Counted from the stretch's first letter, positions 27,611 through 37,347 are shown. The stretch: 64,000 nucleotides of DNA from Pseudomonas frederiksbergensis (GCF_035751725.1 NZ_CP142104.1:4154001-4218000); one strand, 5' to 3'. Notes: generated from the letters alone by a model not told the origin. Translations and numbers: made by a program.

Positions 27611-29122
27611 CTAGTTCTTTTTCCGCGTTTGCTTGGCGGAGCGCTCGAACGCGGCCTCCAGCGCGTCATTGAGCGTGCGCAACACCTTGACCCGGGCCCA
27701 GCGCTTGTCATTGGCCTCCACCAGGGTCCAGGGCGAGATTTCCGTGCTGGTGCGATCGACCATGTCGCAGACCGCTGAGCGATAGGCGTCCCACTTGTCC
27801 CGGTTGCGCCAGTCGTCCTCGGTGATCTTGAAGCGCTTGAAGGGGATTTCCTCCCGCTCCTGGAAGCGCTCCAATTGGGTTTGCTTGTCGATCGCCAGCC
27901 AGAACTTCACGACCACCACGCCGGCGTCGGCCAGTTGCTCCTCGAAGTCGTTGATTTCACCATAGGCCCGCAGCCAGTCGGCGCGACTGCAAAAGCCCTC
28001 GACCCGCTCCACCAGCACCCGGCCATACCAGGAGCGGTCGAACATGGTGAACTTGCCCCGCGCCGGAATGTGTCGCCAGAACCGCCACATGTAGGGGTGG
28101 GCACGTTCTTCCTCGGTGGGCGCGGCAATCGGCACGATGCTGTACTGGCGCGGATCGAGCGCCGCCGCGACCCGGCGGATCGCCCCACCCTTGCCCGCCG
28201 CATCGTTGCCTTCGAACACTGCCACCAAGGCATGTCGACGCATGCGCTTGTCGCGCAACAGGCCGGCGAAGCGGGCCTGCTCGGTGATCAGTTGTTCTTC
28301 GTAGTCAGCCTTGTCCAGGCGCAGCGTCATGTCGAGGCTGCCGATCAACGTCACCTGGTCATCCAGCGCCGGCAACGGCGCCACGTTGACCTTGGCCGCC
28401 TTGACCTTCTGCCGATCCAGGGCGTGGCGCAGGCCTTCGAGCAGGATCCGCCCGACCGCAAGGCTGCGGTAACAGACGTCCACCCCTTCGATCACATGCC
28501 ACGGCGCGTAATCGCGACTGGTGCGGCGCAGCACGCGCTCGCCGTACTTGACGAACTTGTCGTAGGTCTGGGACTGCTGCCAGTCCAGCGGACTGATGCG
28601 CCAGCTGTGCAGCGGATCGTCCTTGAGGCTCTTGAGGCGGGCCTTCATCTGTTTCTTGGACAGGTGGAACCAGAACTTGAAGATCAGCGCGCCTTCGTCG
28701 CAGAGCATTTTCTCCAGGCGCTCGGCACCGTTGATCGCCTGGTCGAGCCGCGGGTCCTTGAACTGGCCATGGACTCGCCCCTGCAGCATCTGGCTGTACC
28801 AGTTACCGAAGAAAATCCCCATGCGCCCCTTGGCCGGCAACATCCGCCAATAGCGCCAGGCCGGCGGCCGCGCCAGTTCTTCGTCGGTCTGCTGGTCGAA
28901 CGTGCGGACTTCGATCAGTCGCGGGTCCATCCATTCGTTGAGCAACTTCACCGTCTCGCCCTTGCCCGCGCCTTCGATGCCGTTGATCAGCACAATCACC
29001 GGGAAACGGCCCTGCTGGTGCAGCTCGAATTGCGCTTCGAGCAACGCTTCACGCAATGCCGGGACTTCGGCCTCATAGGTTTCTTTATCAACGACGTGAC
29101 CGATTTCGGCGGACTCGAACAT
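27611..29122 (-). CDS. pap: Polyphosphate:AMP phosphotransferase (two-domain PPK2)
   Basis: 503 aa with two tandem PPK2 domains. The N-terminal copy has GIEGAGKGETVK and FFGNWYSQML; the C-terminal copy has FEGNDAAGKGGAIRR and DRSWYGRVLVERVEGF. This is the class II PPK2 layout that phosphorylates AMP to ADP using polyphosphate. In that class the C-terminal domain is the catalytic one. The start at 29122 follows AAGGAG by 6 bases; a longer frame upstream was not used. Confidence 0.92.
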   Translation of the reverse strand: MFESAEIGHVVDKETYEAEVPALREALLEAQFELHQQGRFPVIVLINGIEGAGKGETVKLLNEWMDPRLIEVRTFDQQTDEELARPPAWRYWRMLPAKGRMGIFFGNWYSQMLQGRVHGQFKDPRLDQAINGAERLEKMLCDEGALIFKFWFHLSKKQMKARLKSLKDDPLHSWRISPLDWQQSQTYDKFVKYGERVLRRTSRDYAPWHVIEGVDVCYRSLAVGRILLEGLRHALDRQKVKAAKVNVAPLPALDDQVTLIGSLDMTLRLDKADYEEQLITEQARFAGLLRDKRMRRHALVAVFEGNDAAGKGGAIRRVAAALDPRQYSIVPIAAPTEEERAHPYMWRFWRHIPARGKFTMFDRSWYGRVLVERVEGFCSRADWLRAYGEINDFEEQLADAGVVVVKFWLAIDKQTQLERFQEREEIPFKRFKITEDDWRNRDKWDAYRSAVCDMVDRTSTEISPWTLVEANDKRWARVKVLRTLNDALEAAFERSAKQTRKKN

Positions 29123-29272
29123 GGGCAGCTCCTTCCAGGAATGGGGCAAGACTAGCGGATTGGATGCGCGCCTGCGCAGCAGATTCCTTCCGGATGCAGG
29201 CACGTTTGCCCTGGATCAAGCAACGCGTTGCCGATCGGCTAGAATGGCGCCTTCATTTTCACCGAGCCTGTC

Positions 29273-31255
29273 ATGACGCCCATTCAACACCATGCCCAAC
29301 TCGACTGGGACGACCAGGGCCGCCCCCGCTCCCGGGCGTTCAACGATGTGTATTTCTCCGACCAGTCGGGACTGGAAGAAACCCGCTATGTGTTCTTGCA
29401 GCAGAACAACCTGGCCGAGCGTTTTGCCGCGCTGGCGGACAACGGGCGGCTGGTGATCGGCGAAACCGGGTTCGGCACCGGGTTGAATTTTCTTTGCGCC
29501 TGGCAGTTGTTCGAGCAATGCGCGCCGGCTGGCGCGCGGCTGCATTTTGTCAGCGTCGAAAAGTTTCCCCTGAGCCCTGAGGACCTGCGCCGAGCCCTGG
29601 CCTTGTGGCCGGAGCTCAAGGCCCAGGCGGACCAACTGCTTGGGCAGTACGTTGCGATTCACCAGGGTTTCCAGCGCATCACACTGGCGAGCGGCCGGGT
29701 CACCCTGACGCTGCTGATTGGCGACGCCCTGGAGCAACTGCCCCAGCTCGACGGGCAGATCGACGCCTGGTTCCTCGACGGTTTTGCCCCAGCGAAAAAC
29801 CCTGAGATGTGGAGCGCCGAGCTGTTCGCCGAGCTCGCCCGACTGGCCGCGCCGGGGGCCACCCTGAGCACCTTCACCAGCACCGGCTGGGTGCGACGCC
29901 GGCTGAACGCGGCGGGCTTCAAGATGAAACGCACGCCAGGCATCGGCCATAAGTGGGAGATTCTTCGCGGTGCGTTCCTCGGTTGGCCGGAGCAGACCTC
30001 GCTACCGGCACCGATCAAACCCTGGTACGCCCGGCCTGTCGTGCCAGTCGGCGAGCGCCGGGCCCTGGTGATCGGCGGCGGCCTGGCCGGTTGTGCCAGC
30101 GCGGCCAGCCTCGCGGCCCGTGGCTGGCAGGTCACCTTGCTGGAACGTCACGCCGGCTTGGCCGAAGAAGCGTCCGGCAACCCCCAGGGCGTGCTGTACC
30201 TCAAACTGTCGGCCCACGGCACCGCATTGTCACAGATGATCCTCAGCGGTTTCGGCTACACGCGGCGCTTGCTCGAACACCTGCAACGGGGCCTTGACTG
30301 GGACGCTTGCGGCGTCTTGCAACTGGCCTTCGATGCCAAGGAAGCCGAGCGCCAGGCGCGGTTGGCCGAGGCGTTTCCAGCCGGCCTGCTGAAAATCCTC
30401 GATCGCAGCGAAGCCGAGGCGCAATCCGCCATCGGTTTGCCCAGCGGCGGCCTGTTTTATCCTGAAGGCGGCTGGGTGCATCCGCCAGCGTTGTGCCGTT
30501 GGCAAGCTTCGAGGCCGGCGATCACGTTGCAGGCACATCATGAAGTGCTGGAACTGCGCCGCGTCGACGGCCAATGGCAGGCCTGGGACGGCGAACGCTG
30601 CCTGGCCAGCGCACTGGTGGCCATTCTCGCCAGCGCGGCCGAGATCAAACGCTTCGAGCCCGCCGCCGACCTGCCCCTCAAGCGCATTCGAGGACAGATC
30701 ACCCGCCTGCCGCAAACCAGCCGCAGCCAGCGCCTGGCGACGGTCGTCTGCGCCGAAGGCTACGTGGCACCGCCGCGCATGGGCGAGCACACGTTGGGGG
30801 CCAGTTTCGATTTTCACAGCGATGACCTGACCCCTACCGCCGCCGAGCATGCCGGCAACCTGCAAATGCTCGAAGACATTTCCGTGGACCTGGTGGATCG
30901 GCTGGACGCCCGAGCCTTGGATCCCGCGCAACTGGAAGGCCGCGCGGCGTTCCGCTGCACCAGCCCGGACTACCTGCCAATCGTCGGTCCCCTGGCTGAT
31001 CACCCTGCCTTCATCGAAGCGTATTCGGCGCTGGCCAAGGACGCCCGCCAAGTGCCCGACACGCCCTGCCCTTGGCTCGACGGCCTGTACGTCAACAGCG
31101 GCCACGGTTCCCGAGGCCTGATCACCGCGCCGCTGTCCGGCGAATTGATCGCCGCCTGGCTGGAGAACGAACCGCTGCCGCTGCCGCGAGGCGTAGCCGA
31201 GGCGTGTCATCCGAACCGGTTCACGCTGCGGGCGGTGATTCGAGGCAAGGCCTGA
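29273..31255 (+). CDS. mnmC: Bifunctional tRNA mnm5s2U synthesis protein MnmC
   Basis: 660-aa fusion completing the mnm5s2U34 wobble modification. The N-terminal MnmD-type methyltransferase has GETGFGTGLNFL and WFLDGFAPAKNPEMW. The C-terminal FAD oxidoreductase starts near residue 260 with RRALVIGGGLAGCASAASLA. It ends with NSGHGSRGLITAPLSGELIAAW, typical of the family. Divergent from pap. Confidence 0.94.
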   Translation: MTPIQHHAQLDWDDQGRPRSRAFNDVYFSDQSGLEETRYVFLQQNNLAERFAALADNGRLVIGETGFGTGLNFLCAWQLFEQCAPAGARLHFVSVEKFPLSPEDLRRALALWPELKAQADQLLGQYVAIHQGFQRITLASGRVTLTLLIGDALEQLPQLDGQIDAWFLDGFAPAKNPEMWSAELFAELARLAAPGATLSTFTSTGWVRRRLNAAGFKMKRTPGIGHKWEILRGAFLGWPEQTSLPAPIKPWYARPVVPVGERRALVIGGGLAGCASAASLAARGWQVTLLERHAGLAEEASGNPQGVLYLKLSAHGTALSQMILSGFGYTRRLLEHLQRGLDWDACGVLQLAFDAKEAERQARLAEAFPAGLLKILDRSEAEAQSAIGLPSGGLFYPEGGWVHPPALCRWQASRPAITLQAHHEVLELRRVDGQWQAWDGERCLASALVAILASAAEIKRFEPAADLPLKRIRGQITRLPQTSRSQRLATVVCAEGYVAPPRMGEHTLGASFDFHSDDLTPTAAEHAGNLQMLEDISVDLVDRLDARALDPAQLEGRAAFRCTSPDYLPIVGPLADHPAFIEAYSALAKDARQVPDTPCPWLDGLYVNSGHGSRGLITAPLSGELIAAWLENEPLPLPRGVAEACHPNRFTLRAVIRGKA

Positions 31256-31298
31256 ACTCTACGCCCCCCCACCCGTCGGCTTATAACGCATCGATATA

Positions 31299-31325
31299 AA
31301 ACTCACAGCCATCCCACCGGTCAGT
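31299..31325 (+). promoter_or_regulatory. Weak AlgU (sigma-22)-like promoter upstream of the NAGGN operon
   Basis: AAACTC, a 16-base spacer and TCAGT resemble the AlgU consensus GAACTT-N16/17-TCTGA at 4 of 6 and 3 of 5 positions. The site lies 70 bases before the asnO start. Osmotic induction of this operon makes such a site plausible, but the match is poor. Confidence 0.2.
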
Positions 31326-31394
31326 TCCTGAGTACCCGCCCTTTCGGCGTGTATGGCTTGACCCCCTCCCCAACGGAAAAACCGGTAAGGACTT

Positions 31395-33167
31395 ATGTGC
31401 GGATTAGCTGGAGAGTTACGTTTCGATCAACAACCTGCGGACCTTGCGGCCGTAGAGCGCATCACCCATCACCTGGCCCCTCGCGGCCCCGACGCATGGG
31501 GCTTTCATAGCCAGGGGCCGATAGCCCTCGGCCATCGGCGCTTGAAAATCATGGACCTGTCCGACGGCTCGGCGCAGCCGATGATCGACAATCAATTGGG
31601 CCTGTCCCTGGCGTTCAACGGTGCGATCTACAACTACCCGGAACTGCGGGCCGAACTCGAAGGCCTGGGCTACGCCTTTCATTCAGGTGGCGACACCGAA
31701 GTGCTGCTCAAGGGTTATCACGCCTGGGGCGAAGCGCTGCTGCCCAAGCTCAACGGCATGTTCGCCTTCGCCATCTGGGAACGCGATGCCAAGCGGCTGT
31801 TCATCGCCCGCGACCGTCTCGGCGTGAAGCCGCTATACCTGTCACGCACCGGCCAGCGCCTGCGCTTTGCCTCGGCATTGCCGGCACTGCTCAAGGGCGG
31901 CGACATCAACCCGGTGCTCGATCCGGTCGCCCTGAATCACTACCTCAATTTCCATGCGGTCGTCCCGGCGCCTCGCACCTTGCTGGCCGGCATCGAAAAG
32001 CTGCCGCCGGCCACCTGGATGCGCGTCGAGGCGGACGGTAGCACCGAGCAGAAAACCTGGTGGACGCTGCCCTACGGTCCTCGGCCCGATGAGCAGAACC
32101 TCAATCTGGAAGACTGGATCGAACGCGTGCTGGACAGCACCCGCGAAGCGGTCGCCATCCGCCAGCGCGCCGCCGTCGATGTGGGCGTGTTGCTATCGGG
32201 CGGCGTGGATTCGAGCATGCTCGTCGGCTTGCTTCGTGAGGTTGGCGTCGAAGACCTGTCCACCTTCTCCATCGGCTTCCAGGACGCCGGTGGCGAACGC
32301 GGTGACGAATTCCAGTATTCGGACTTGATCGCCAAGCACTACGGCACCCGCCACCATCAGTTGCGCATCGATGAAAAAGAGATCATCGAACAGCTGCCGG
32401 CCGCGTTCCGTGCCATGAGCGAACCGATGGTCAGCCACGACTGCATCGCCTTCTACCTGCTCTCGCGGGAAGTGGCCAAGCACTGCAAAGTGGTGCAAAG
32501 CGGCCAGGGCGCCGACGAACTGTTCGCCGGCTACCACTGGTACCCGCAAGTGGATGGCGCCAGCGATCCTTATGCGGCCTATCGCGCGGCGTTCTTCGAC
32601 CGCAGCTACGAGGAATATGCCGCCACCGTGCAACCCAAGTGGATGACGGCCAACGATGCGGCCGGTGACTTCGTCAAGGCGCATTTCGCCCAGCCGGGCG
32701 CCGATGCCGCAGTGGACAAGGCCTTGCGCCTGGACAGCACGGTGATGCTGGTGGACGACCCGGTCAAGCGTGTCGACAACATGACCATGGCTTGGGGCCT
32801 GGAAGCACGCACGCCGTTCCTCGACTACCGGCTGGTGGAGCTTTCCGCCCGGGTACCGGCGAAATTCAAGCTGCCCGATGGCGGCAAGCACGTGCTCAAG
32901 GAAGCGGCCCGCCGGGTGATCCCGAGCGAGGTCATCGACCGCAAGAAAGGCTATTTCCCGGTGCCCGGCCTCAAGCATCTCGAAGGCAACACCCTGGCCT
33001 GGGTCCGTGAGCTGCTGCTGGATCCGAGCCAGGATCGCGGGCTGTTCAATCCGACCATGCTTGACCGCCTGCTGACCGACCCCAACGGCCAACTGACGCC
33101 GTTGCGCGGCTCGCGGCTGTGGCAATTGGCGGCGCTGAACCTGTGGCTCAGCGAGCAAGGAATCTGA
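31395..33167 (+). CDS. asnO: N-acetylglutaminylglutamine amidotransferase (AsnO)
   Basis: 590-aa asparagine-synthetase-like enzyme that amidates N-acetylglutaminylglutamine to make the osmolyte NAGGN. Met-Cys2 (MCGLAGELRF) is the class II glutaminase nucleophile; RGPDAWGFHS and NGAIYNYPELR follow. The synthetase half has the PPi loop LLSGGVDSSMLVGLL. It is the first of three NAGGN genes, 3 bases before ngg, as in P. aeruginosa PA3459-PA3461 and the Sinorhizobium asnO-ngg pair. Confidence 0.92.
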   Translation: MCGLAGELRFDQQPADLAAVERITHHLAPRGPDAWGFHSQGPIALGHRRLKIMDLSDGSAQPMIDNQLGLSLAFNGAIYNYPELRAELEGLGYAFHSGGDTEVLLKGYHAWGEALLPKLNGMFAFAIWERDAKRLFIARDRLGVKPLYLSRTGQRLRFASALPALLKGGDINPVLDPVALNHYLNFHAVVPAPRTLLAGIEKLPPATWMRVEADGSTEQKTWWTLPYGPRPDEQNLNLEDWIERVLDSTREAVAIRQRAAVDVGVLLSGGVDSSMLVGLLREVGVEDLSTFSIGFQDAGGERGDEFQYSDLIAKHYGTRHHQLRIDEKEIIEQLPAAFRAMSEPMVSHDCIAFYLLSREVAKHCKVVQSGQGADELFAGYHWYPQVDGASDPYAAYRAAFFDRSYEEYAATVQPKWMTANDAAGDFVKAHFAQPGADAAVDKALRLDSTVMLVDDPVKRVDNMTMAWGLEARTPFLDYRLVELSARVPAKFKLPDGGKHVLKEAARRVIPSEVIDRKKGYFPVPGLKHLEGNTLAWVRELLLDPSQDRGLFNPTMLDRLLTDPNGQLTPLRGSRLWQLAALNLWLSEQGI

Positions 33168-33170
33168 CTG

Positions 33171-34916
33171 ATGAAACCCCATTCCACCCTTCACAACCAA
33201 CGACTTCTGCGCGGCCAACCGCCGTCCTATGAACGCTTGCAGGCACGCTTGGCCGAAGACGGCAGCGAACTGGGTGCCGACCCCATCGCCGTGCATTGCG
33301 GCTGGGGTCGGCTGCTGATCGGCCATACCTTCCCGGACCCGGCGAGCCTGGCCCAGGAACTGCTCAACGAACAACCCGGCGAACGTGACATCGCCCTGTA
33401 TGTCGCCGCGCCGCAACAGGTGCTGGGGTTGGAACCGGCGCATCTGTTCCTTGATCCGTCGGACACCCTGCGCCTGTGGTTCAGCGACTATCGGCAAGCC
33501 ACGCGGGTGTTTCGCGGCTTCCGGATTCGCCGCGCCCAGGGCGACAGCGACTGGCAGGCCATCAACCAGCTCTACCAGGCTCGGGGCATGCTGCCCATCG
33601 ACCCGGAGCGACTGACCCCGCGCCATCAAGGTGGCCCGGTCTACTGGCTGGCGGAGGACGACGACACCGGCGCGGTGATCGGCAGCGTCATGGGCCTCAA
33701 TCACCAGAAAGCCTTCAACGATCCGGAAAATGGCAGCAGCCTCTGGTGCCTCGCGGTCGACCCGCAGTGTTCACGCCCCGGCGTCGGGGAAGTGCTGGTG
33801 CGCCATCTCATCGAGCATTTCATGAGCCGTGGCTTGAGCTACCTTGACCTGTCGGTGCTGCACGACAATCGGCTGGCGAAAAACCTCTACGCCAAACTCG
33901 GTTTCCGCAACCTTTCGACCTTCGCCATCAAGCGCAAGAATGGCATCAACCAACCATTGTTCCTTGGGCCTGGCCCCGAGGCGCAGTTCAACCCCTATGC
34001 ACGGATCATCGTCGAGGAAGCGCACCGTCGCGGCATCGAAGTGCAGGTGGATGACGCCGAGGCCGGCCTGTTCACCCTGGTGCACGGCAGCCGCCGGATT
34101 CGCTGCCGGGAATCGCTGAGCGACCTGACCAGCGCAATCAGCATGACGCTGTGCCAGAACAAGAGCCTGACCCACAAAGTGCTGAAAAACGCAGGCTTGA
34201 ACTTGCCGGCCCAACAACTGGCGGGCAATGCCGACGACAATCTGGCGTTTCTCGATGAGCATGAACGGGTGGTCGTGAAACCGCTGGACGGCGAACAAGG
34301 CCAAGGCGTGGCGGTGGACCTGCGCACGATCGAAGAAGTGCAAGCCGCCATCGAAGCGGCCCGGCGCTTCGACAGCCGAGTATTGCTGGAAAGCTTCCAC
34401 GAGGGCCTGGATTTGCGCATCCTCGTGATCGGCTTTGACGTGGTGGCAGCAGCGATCCGTCGCCCGGCCGAAGTGATCGGCGATGGGCAGCACACCATCG
34501 GCGCGCTCATTGAAGCCCAAAGCCGACGACGCCAGGCCGCAACCGGCGGCGAAAGCAAAATCCCGATGGACGCCGAGACCGAGCGCACCCTGACCGCGGC
34601 TGGCTATGACTACGACAGCGTACTGCCCAAGGGCGAGCACCTGTTCGTACGGCGCACGGCGAACCTGCACACGGGTGGCGTCCTGGAGGACGTGACAGCG
34701 ATCCTTCACCCAACCCTGGCCGATGCGGCGGTCCGTGCGGCACGGGCCCTGGACATTCCCATGGTCGGCCTGGACCTGCTCGTCCCGGCCGCCGATCAAC
34801 CGGAATACGTGTTCATCGAAGCCAACGAACGCGCCGGGCTGGCCAATCACGAACCACAACCCACCGCCGAGCGCTTTGTGGATTTGTTGTTCCCCCATAG
34901 CCAGGCGGTGGTCTGA
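33171..34916 (+). CDS. ngg: N-acetylglutaminylglutamine synthetase (Ngg)
   Basis: 581-aa two-domain enzyme. The N-terminal half contains a GNAT acetyltransferase domain (about residues 110-260; SSLWCLAVDPQCSRPGVGEVLV is the acetyl-CoA region). The C-terminal half is an ATP-grasp ligase (VVKPLDGEQGQGVAVDL, FIEANERAGL). Together they acetylate and join two glutamines, giving the dipeptide that AsnO amidates. It resembles glutathione/cyanophycin-type ATP-grasp enzymes. Confidence 0.92.
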   Translation: MKPHSTLHNQRLLRGQPPSYERLQARLAEDGSELGADPIAVHCGWGRLLIGHTFPDPASLAQELLNEQPGERDIALYVAAPQQVLGLEPAHLFLDPSDTLRLWFSDYRQATRVFRGFRIRRAQGDSDWQAINQLYQARGMLPIDPERLTPRHQGGPVYWLAEDDDTGAVIGSVMGLNHQKAFNDPENGSSLWCLAVDPQCSRPGVGEVLVRHLIEHFMSRGLSYLDLSVLHDNRLAKNLYAKLGFRNLSTFAIKRKNGINQPLFLGPGPEAQFNPYARIIVEEAHRRGIEVQVDDAEAGLFTLVHGSRRIRCRESLSDLTSAISMTLCQNKSLTHKVLKNAGLNLPAQQLAGNADDNLAFLDEHERVVVKPLDGEQGQGVAVDLRTIEEVQAAIEAARRFDSRVLLESFHEGLDLRILVIGFDVVAAAIRRPAEVIGDGQHTIGALIEAQSRRRQAATGGESKIPMDAETERTLTAAGYDYDSVLPKGEHLFVRRTANLHTGGVLEDVTAILHPTLADAAVRAARALDIPMVGLDLLVPAADQPEYVFIEANERAGLANHEPQPTAERFVDLLFPHSQAVV

Positions 34917-34921
34917 GATAT

Positions 34922-35028
34922 CCATGGCGAGGGAGCTTGCTCCCGCTGGGCCGCGAAGCGGGCCTCCTGATTTGCCCGAAGCATGCGACTGTTTCGCAGC
35001 CGAGTGGGAGCAAGCCCCCTCGCCATGG
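34922..35028. repeat. ~110-bp structured repeat element, copy 2
   Basis: Nearly perfect terminal inverted arms, CCATGGCGAGGGAGCTTGC at the left and GCAAGCCCCCTCGCCATGG at the right, enclose an inner hairpin (GGGCCGC-GAA-GCGGGCC) and TTTCGCAGCCGAG. It is inserted between ngg and the peptidase gene inside the NAGGN operon. Confidence 0.8.
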
Positions 35029-35062
35029 GGTCGCTCATTCCAATATTCCGCGAGGAGTTTCC

Positions 35063-36253
35063 ATGATCAGTAAAATTCCCGAACCGGATCTCGAATACTT
35101 GCAAAAAGTCTTGCTGGAAATGCTAGCCATTCCCAGCCCGACCGGTTTTACCGACACCATTGTCCGTTACGTCGCCGAACGGCTCGAAGAGCTGGGCATT
35201 CCATTCGAAATGACCCGGCGCGGCACGATCCGCGCGACGCTCAAGGGCCGCAAGAGTAGCCCCGACCGCGCGGTGTCGGCGCACCTGGACACCATCGGGG
35301 CTTCGGTCCGGGCCATCAAGGACAACGGTCGCCTGACACTCGCCCCGGTGGGCTGCTGGTCCAGCCGGTTTGCCGAGGGCAGCCGGGTCAGCCTGTTCAC
35401 CGACTCCGGTGTGATTCGTGGCAGCGTCCTGCCGTTGATGGCGTCCGGTCACGCATTCAACACGGCCGTGGATGAAATGCCCATCAGCTGGGACCACATC
35501 GAACTGCGCCTGGACGCCTACTGCGCCACCCGCGCCGACTGCGAGACCCTGGGCGTCGGCATCGGCGACTACGTGGCCTTCGATCCCTTGCCGGAGTTCA
35601 CCGAAAGCGGCCATATCAGCGCCCGGCACCTGGACGACAAGGCCGGCGTCGCCGCATTGCTGGCGGCGCTGAAGGCCATCGTCGACAGCGGTGAGGAACT
35701 GCTGATCGATTGCCATCCGCTGTTCACCATCACCGAAGAAACCGGCAGCGGCGCGGCGGCGGCGCTGCCCTGGGACGTCAGCGAGTTCGTCGGGATCGAC
35801 ATCGCGCCGGTCGCACCGGGCCAGCATTCCAGCGAACACGCGGTGAGCGTGGCCATGCAGGATTCTGGAGGTCCCTACGACTACCATCTGTCACGGCACT
35901 TGTTGAAACTGGCCAAGGAAAACGAGCTCCCAGCGCGCCGCGACCTGTTTCGCTACTACTTCAGCGACGCCCATTCGGCGATCACCGCCGGCCACGATAT
36001 CCGCACCGCCCTGCTCGCCTTCGGCTGCGACGCCACCCATGGCTACGAACGCACCCACATCGACAGCCTGGCGGCCCTCAGCCGCTTGCTCGGCGCCTAT
36101 ATCCTCAGCCCACCGGTGTTCGCCAGTGATGCGCAGCCGGCCCAGGGTTCACTGGACCGCTTCAGTCACCAGATCGAACACGATGCGCAAATGGAAAGCG
36201 ACACCCGGGTGCCTTCAGTGGATAGCTTGATTGGGCAGCGTTCGGATAGCTGA
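35063..36253 (+). CDS. NAGGN-system M42-family peptidase
   Basis: 396-aa zinc aminopeptidase-like protein found with the NAGGN genes; it is presumed to hydrolyse the osmolyte or recycle its dipeptide. Visible metal/active-site elements include SAHLDTIG, ARHLDDKAGVAALLAAL, TITEETGSGAA and the terminal histidine in GYERTHIDSLAAL. The start is ATG 35063 with AGGAG 6 bases before; an upstream in-frame extension runs through the repeat element and is not coding. Confidence 0.9.
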   Translation: MISKIPEPDLEYLQKVLLEMLAIPSPTGFTDTIVRYVAERLEELGIPFEMTRRGTIRATLKGRKSSPDRAVSAHLDTIGASVRAIKDNGRLTLAPVGCWSSRFAEGSRVSLFTDSGVIRGSVLPLMASGHAFNTAVDEMPISWDHIELRLDAYCATRADCETLGVGIGDYVAFDPLPEFTESGHISARHLDDKAGVAALLAALKAIVDSGEELLIDCHPLFTITEETGSGAAAALPWDVSEFVGIDIAPVAPGQHSSEHAVSVAMQDSGGPYDYHLSRHLLKLAKENELPARRDLFRYYFSDAHSAITAGHDIRTALLAFGCDATHGYERTHIDSLAALSRLLGAYILSPPVFASDAQPAQGSLDRFSHQIEHDAQMESDTRVPSVDSLIGQRSDS

Positions 36254-36278
36254 ATTTGCGTCTCGGTGCAGACACGAT

Positions 36279-36368
36279 TGTGGGAACGGGCTTGCTCGCA
36301 CAAGCGGCAGGTCCGCCAGCATCAATGTTGAATGTAGCGCCGCTTCAGCGAGCAAGCCCGCTCCCCCA
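36279..36368. repeat. REP/REPIN-type inverted repeat
   Basis: Arms TGTGGGAACGGGCTTGCTCGC (36279-36299) and GCGAGCAAGCCCGCTCCCCCA (36348-36368) are close inverted copies about 50 bases apart, between the peptidase gene and yheU. Confidence 0.85.
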
Positions 36369-36447
36369 GGGATATGCACCAAAGCCCGGGCTAGCCGCCA
36401 CAGCTCATCCGCCGTAGCATCCGCCCATTAGTTAGCGGAGCCCTATC

Positions 36448-36675
36448 ATGCTGATCCCCCATGACCAACTCGAAGTCGACACCCTCACCCGCCTGATCGA
36501 AGACTTCGTCACCCGCGACGGGACCGACAACGGTGACGACACGCCGTTGGAAACCCGCGTCCTGCGGGTTCGACAGGCCCTGGCCAAACGCCAGGCGATG
36601 ATTGTCTTCGATCCGGAAAGCGAACAATGCCAGCTGATGCTCAAGCACGATGTGCCCAAGCATCTATTCGATTGA
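36448..36675 (+). CDS. yheU: YheU-family protein
   Basis: 75-aa protein starting [27 protein letters not shown], the conserved YheU (UPF0270) signature. Function unknown. GGAG precedes the ATG by 7 bases. Its last 12 bases overlap the end of the convergent csrA-like gene. Confidence 0.9.
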   Translation: MLIPHDQLEVDTLTRLIEDFVTRDGTDNGDDTPLETRVLRVRQALAKRQAMIVFDPESEQCQLMLKHDVPKHLFD

Positions 36676-36864
36676 ACAAGCCTTGCGTGCCGCCTGGGCC
36701 TTTTTCCTCTGGATCTTGTCGTAGATTTCGGAACGATGCACATCGACGTGTCGTGGTGCTTCCACGCCGAAACGCACGGTGCTGCCGCTGACCGACAGCA
36801 CGCGGACGGTAATGTCATCACCAATGGATATCAACTCACCTACAGCGCGGCTTAGTACGAGCAT
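36664..36864 (-). CDS. csrA: CsrA/RsmA-family RNA-binding regulator (RsmI-like paralogue)
   Basis: 66-aa CsrA fold beginning [20 protein letters not shown] and containing [11 protein letters not shown] with the RNA-binding Arg44. The usual family roles are blocking translation at GGA motifs and control of secondary metabolism and biofilm. The sequence is divergent from the main RsmA/RsmE type (LTRKVGE) and has a Lys/Ala-rich tail, so it is probably the RsmI-type paralogue. The Shine-Dalgarno reads TTAAGGACAAG, an ANGGA motif, suggesting autoregulation. An inverted repeat at 36900-36921 lies in its leader. It converges on and overlaps yheU. Confidence 0.88.
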   Translation of the reverse strand: MLVLSRAVGELISIGDDITVRVLSVSGSTVRFGVEAPRHVDVHRSEIYDKIQRKKAQAARKACSIE

Positions 36865-37014
36865 GGTTCTTGTCCTTAAGAATGTCTGGACCTCGACCAT
36901 GCCCGGCCAGTTTTCCGGGCACAAGACACTGGCGCTAATTCAGTAATCCCCTACACCCAGGGAACCCGGTAGCTGAAGGAAATGTCCTGCAAAAAACCGT
37001 TTATCGCCCCCAAA

Positions 37015-37347
37015 TCACGGCCCGGAAAATCGTGGGCCAAACAGAATCACCCCTGCCCCCAACACACAGAGCGCCACGCCGATCCAGTCGGAAGCAAGCG
37101 GCCGCGCGCGCTCGATGACGGCCAGCCAGCCGATGGATGCGACGATATAAATACCCCCATAGGCCGCATAGGCGCGGCCAGCGTACGTGGCTTCGATGCG
37201 GGTCAACAAAAGGGCGAACAGTGTGAGGCTAAGCAGCGCCGGTGCAATCCACCAAGCGCTCTTGCCTTGGCGCAACCACATCCAGAAGGCATAGCAACCG
37301 GCGATCTCGAAGAGCGCGGCGAGAAAAAACCACAGATAGTTGAGCAT
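37015..37347 (-). CDS. ynfA: YnfA-family (UPF0060) small membrane protein
   Basis: 110 aa with four membrane helices, typical of the UPF0060/YnfA family, relatives of small multidrug-resistance transporters. Key stretches are [18 protein letters not shown] and [16 protein letters not shown]. The start is taken at MLNYLWFF, the usual family start; an ATG 12 bases upstream lacks a Shine-Dalgarno. Transport function is not shown here. Confidence 0.88.
   Translation of the reverse strand: MLNYLWFFLAALFEIAGCYAFWMWLRQGKSAWWIAPALLSLTLFALLLTRIEATYAGRAYAAYGGIYIVASIGWLAVIERARPLASDWIGVALCVLGAGVILFGPRFSGP

Noticed and set aside
34937..35062. Upstream extension of the M42 peptidase frame by 42 codons
   Set aside because: The extension is read from the palindromic repeat element; the true ATG at 35063 has a good Shine-Dalgarno.
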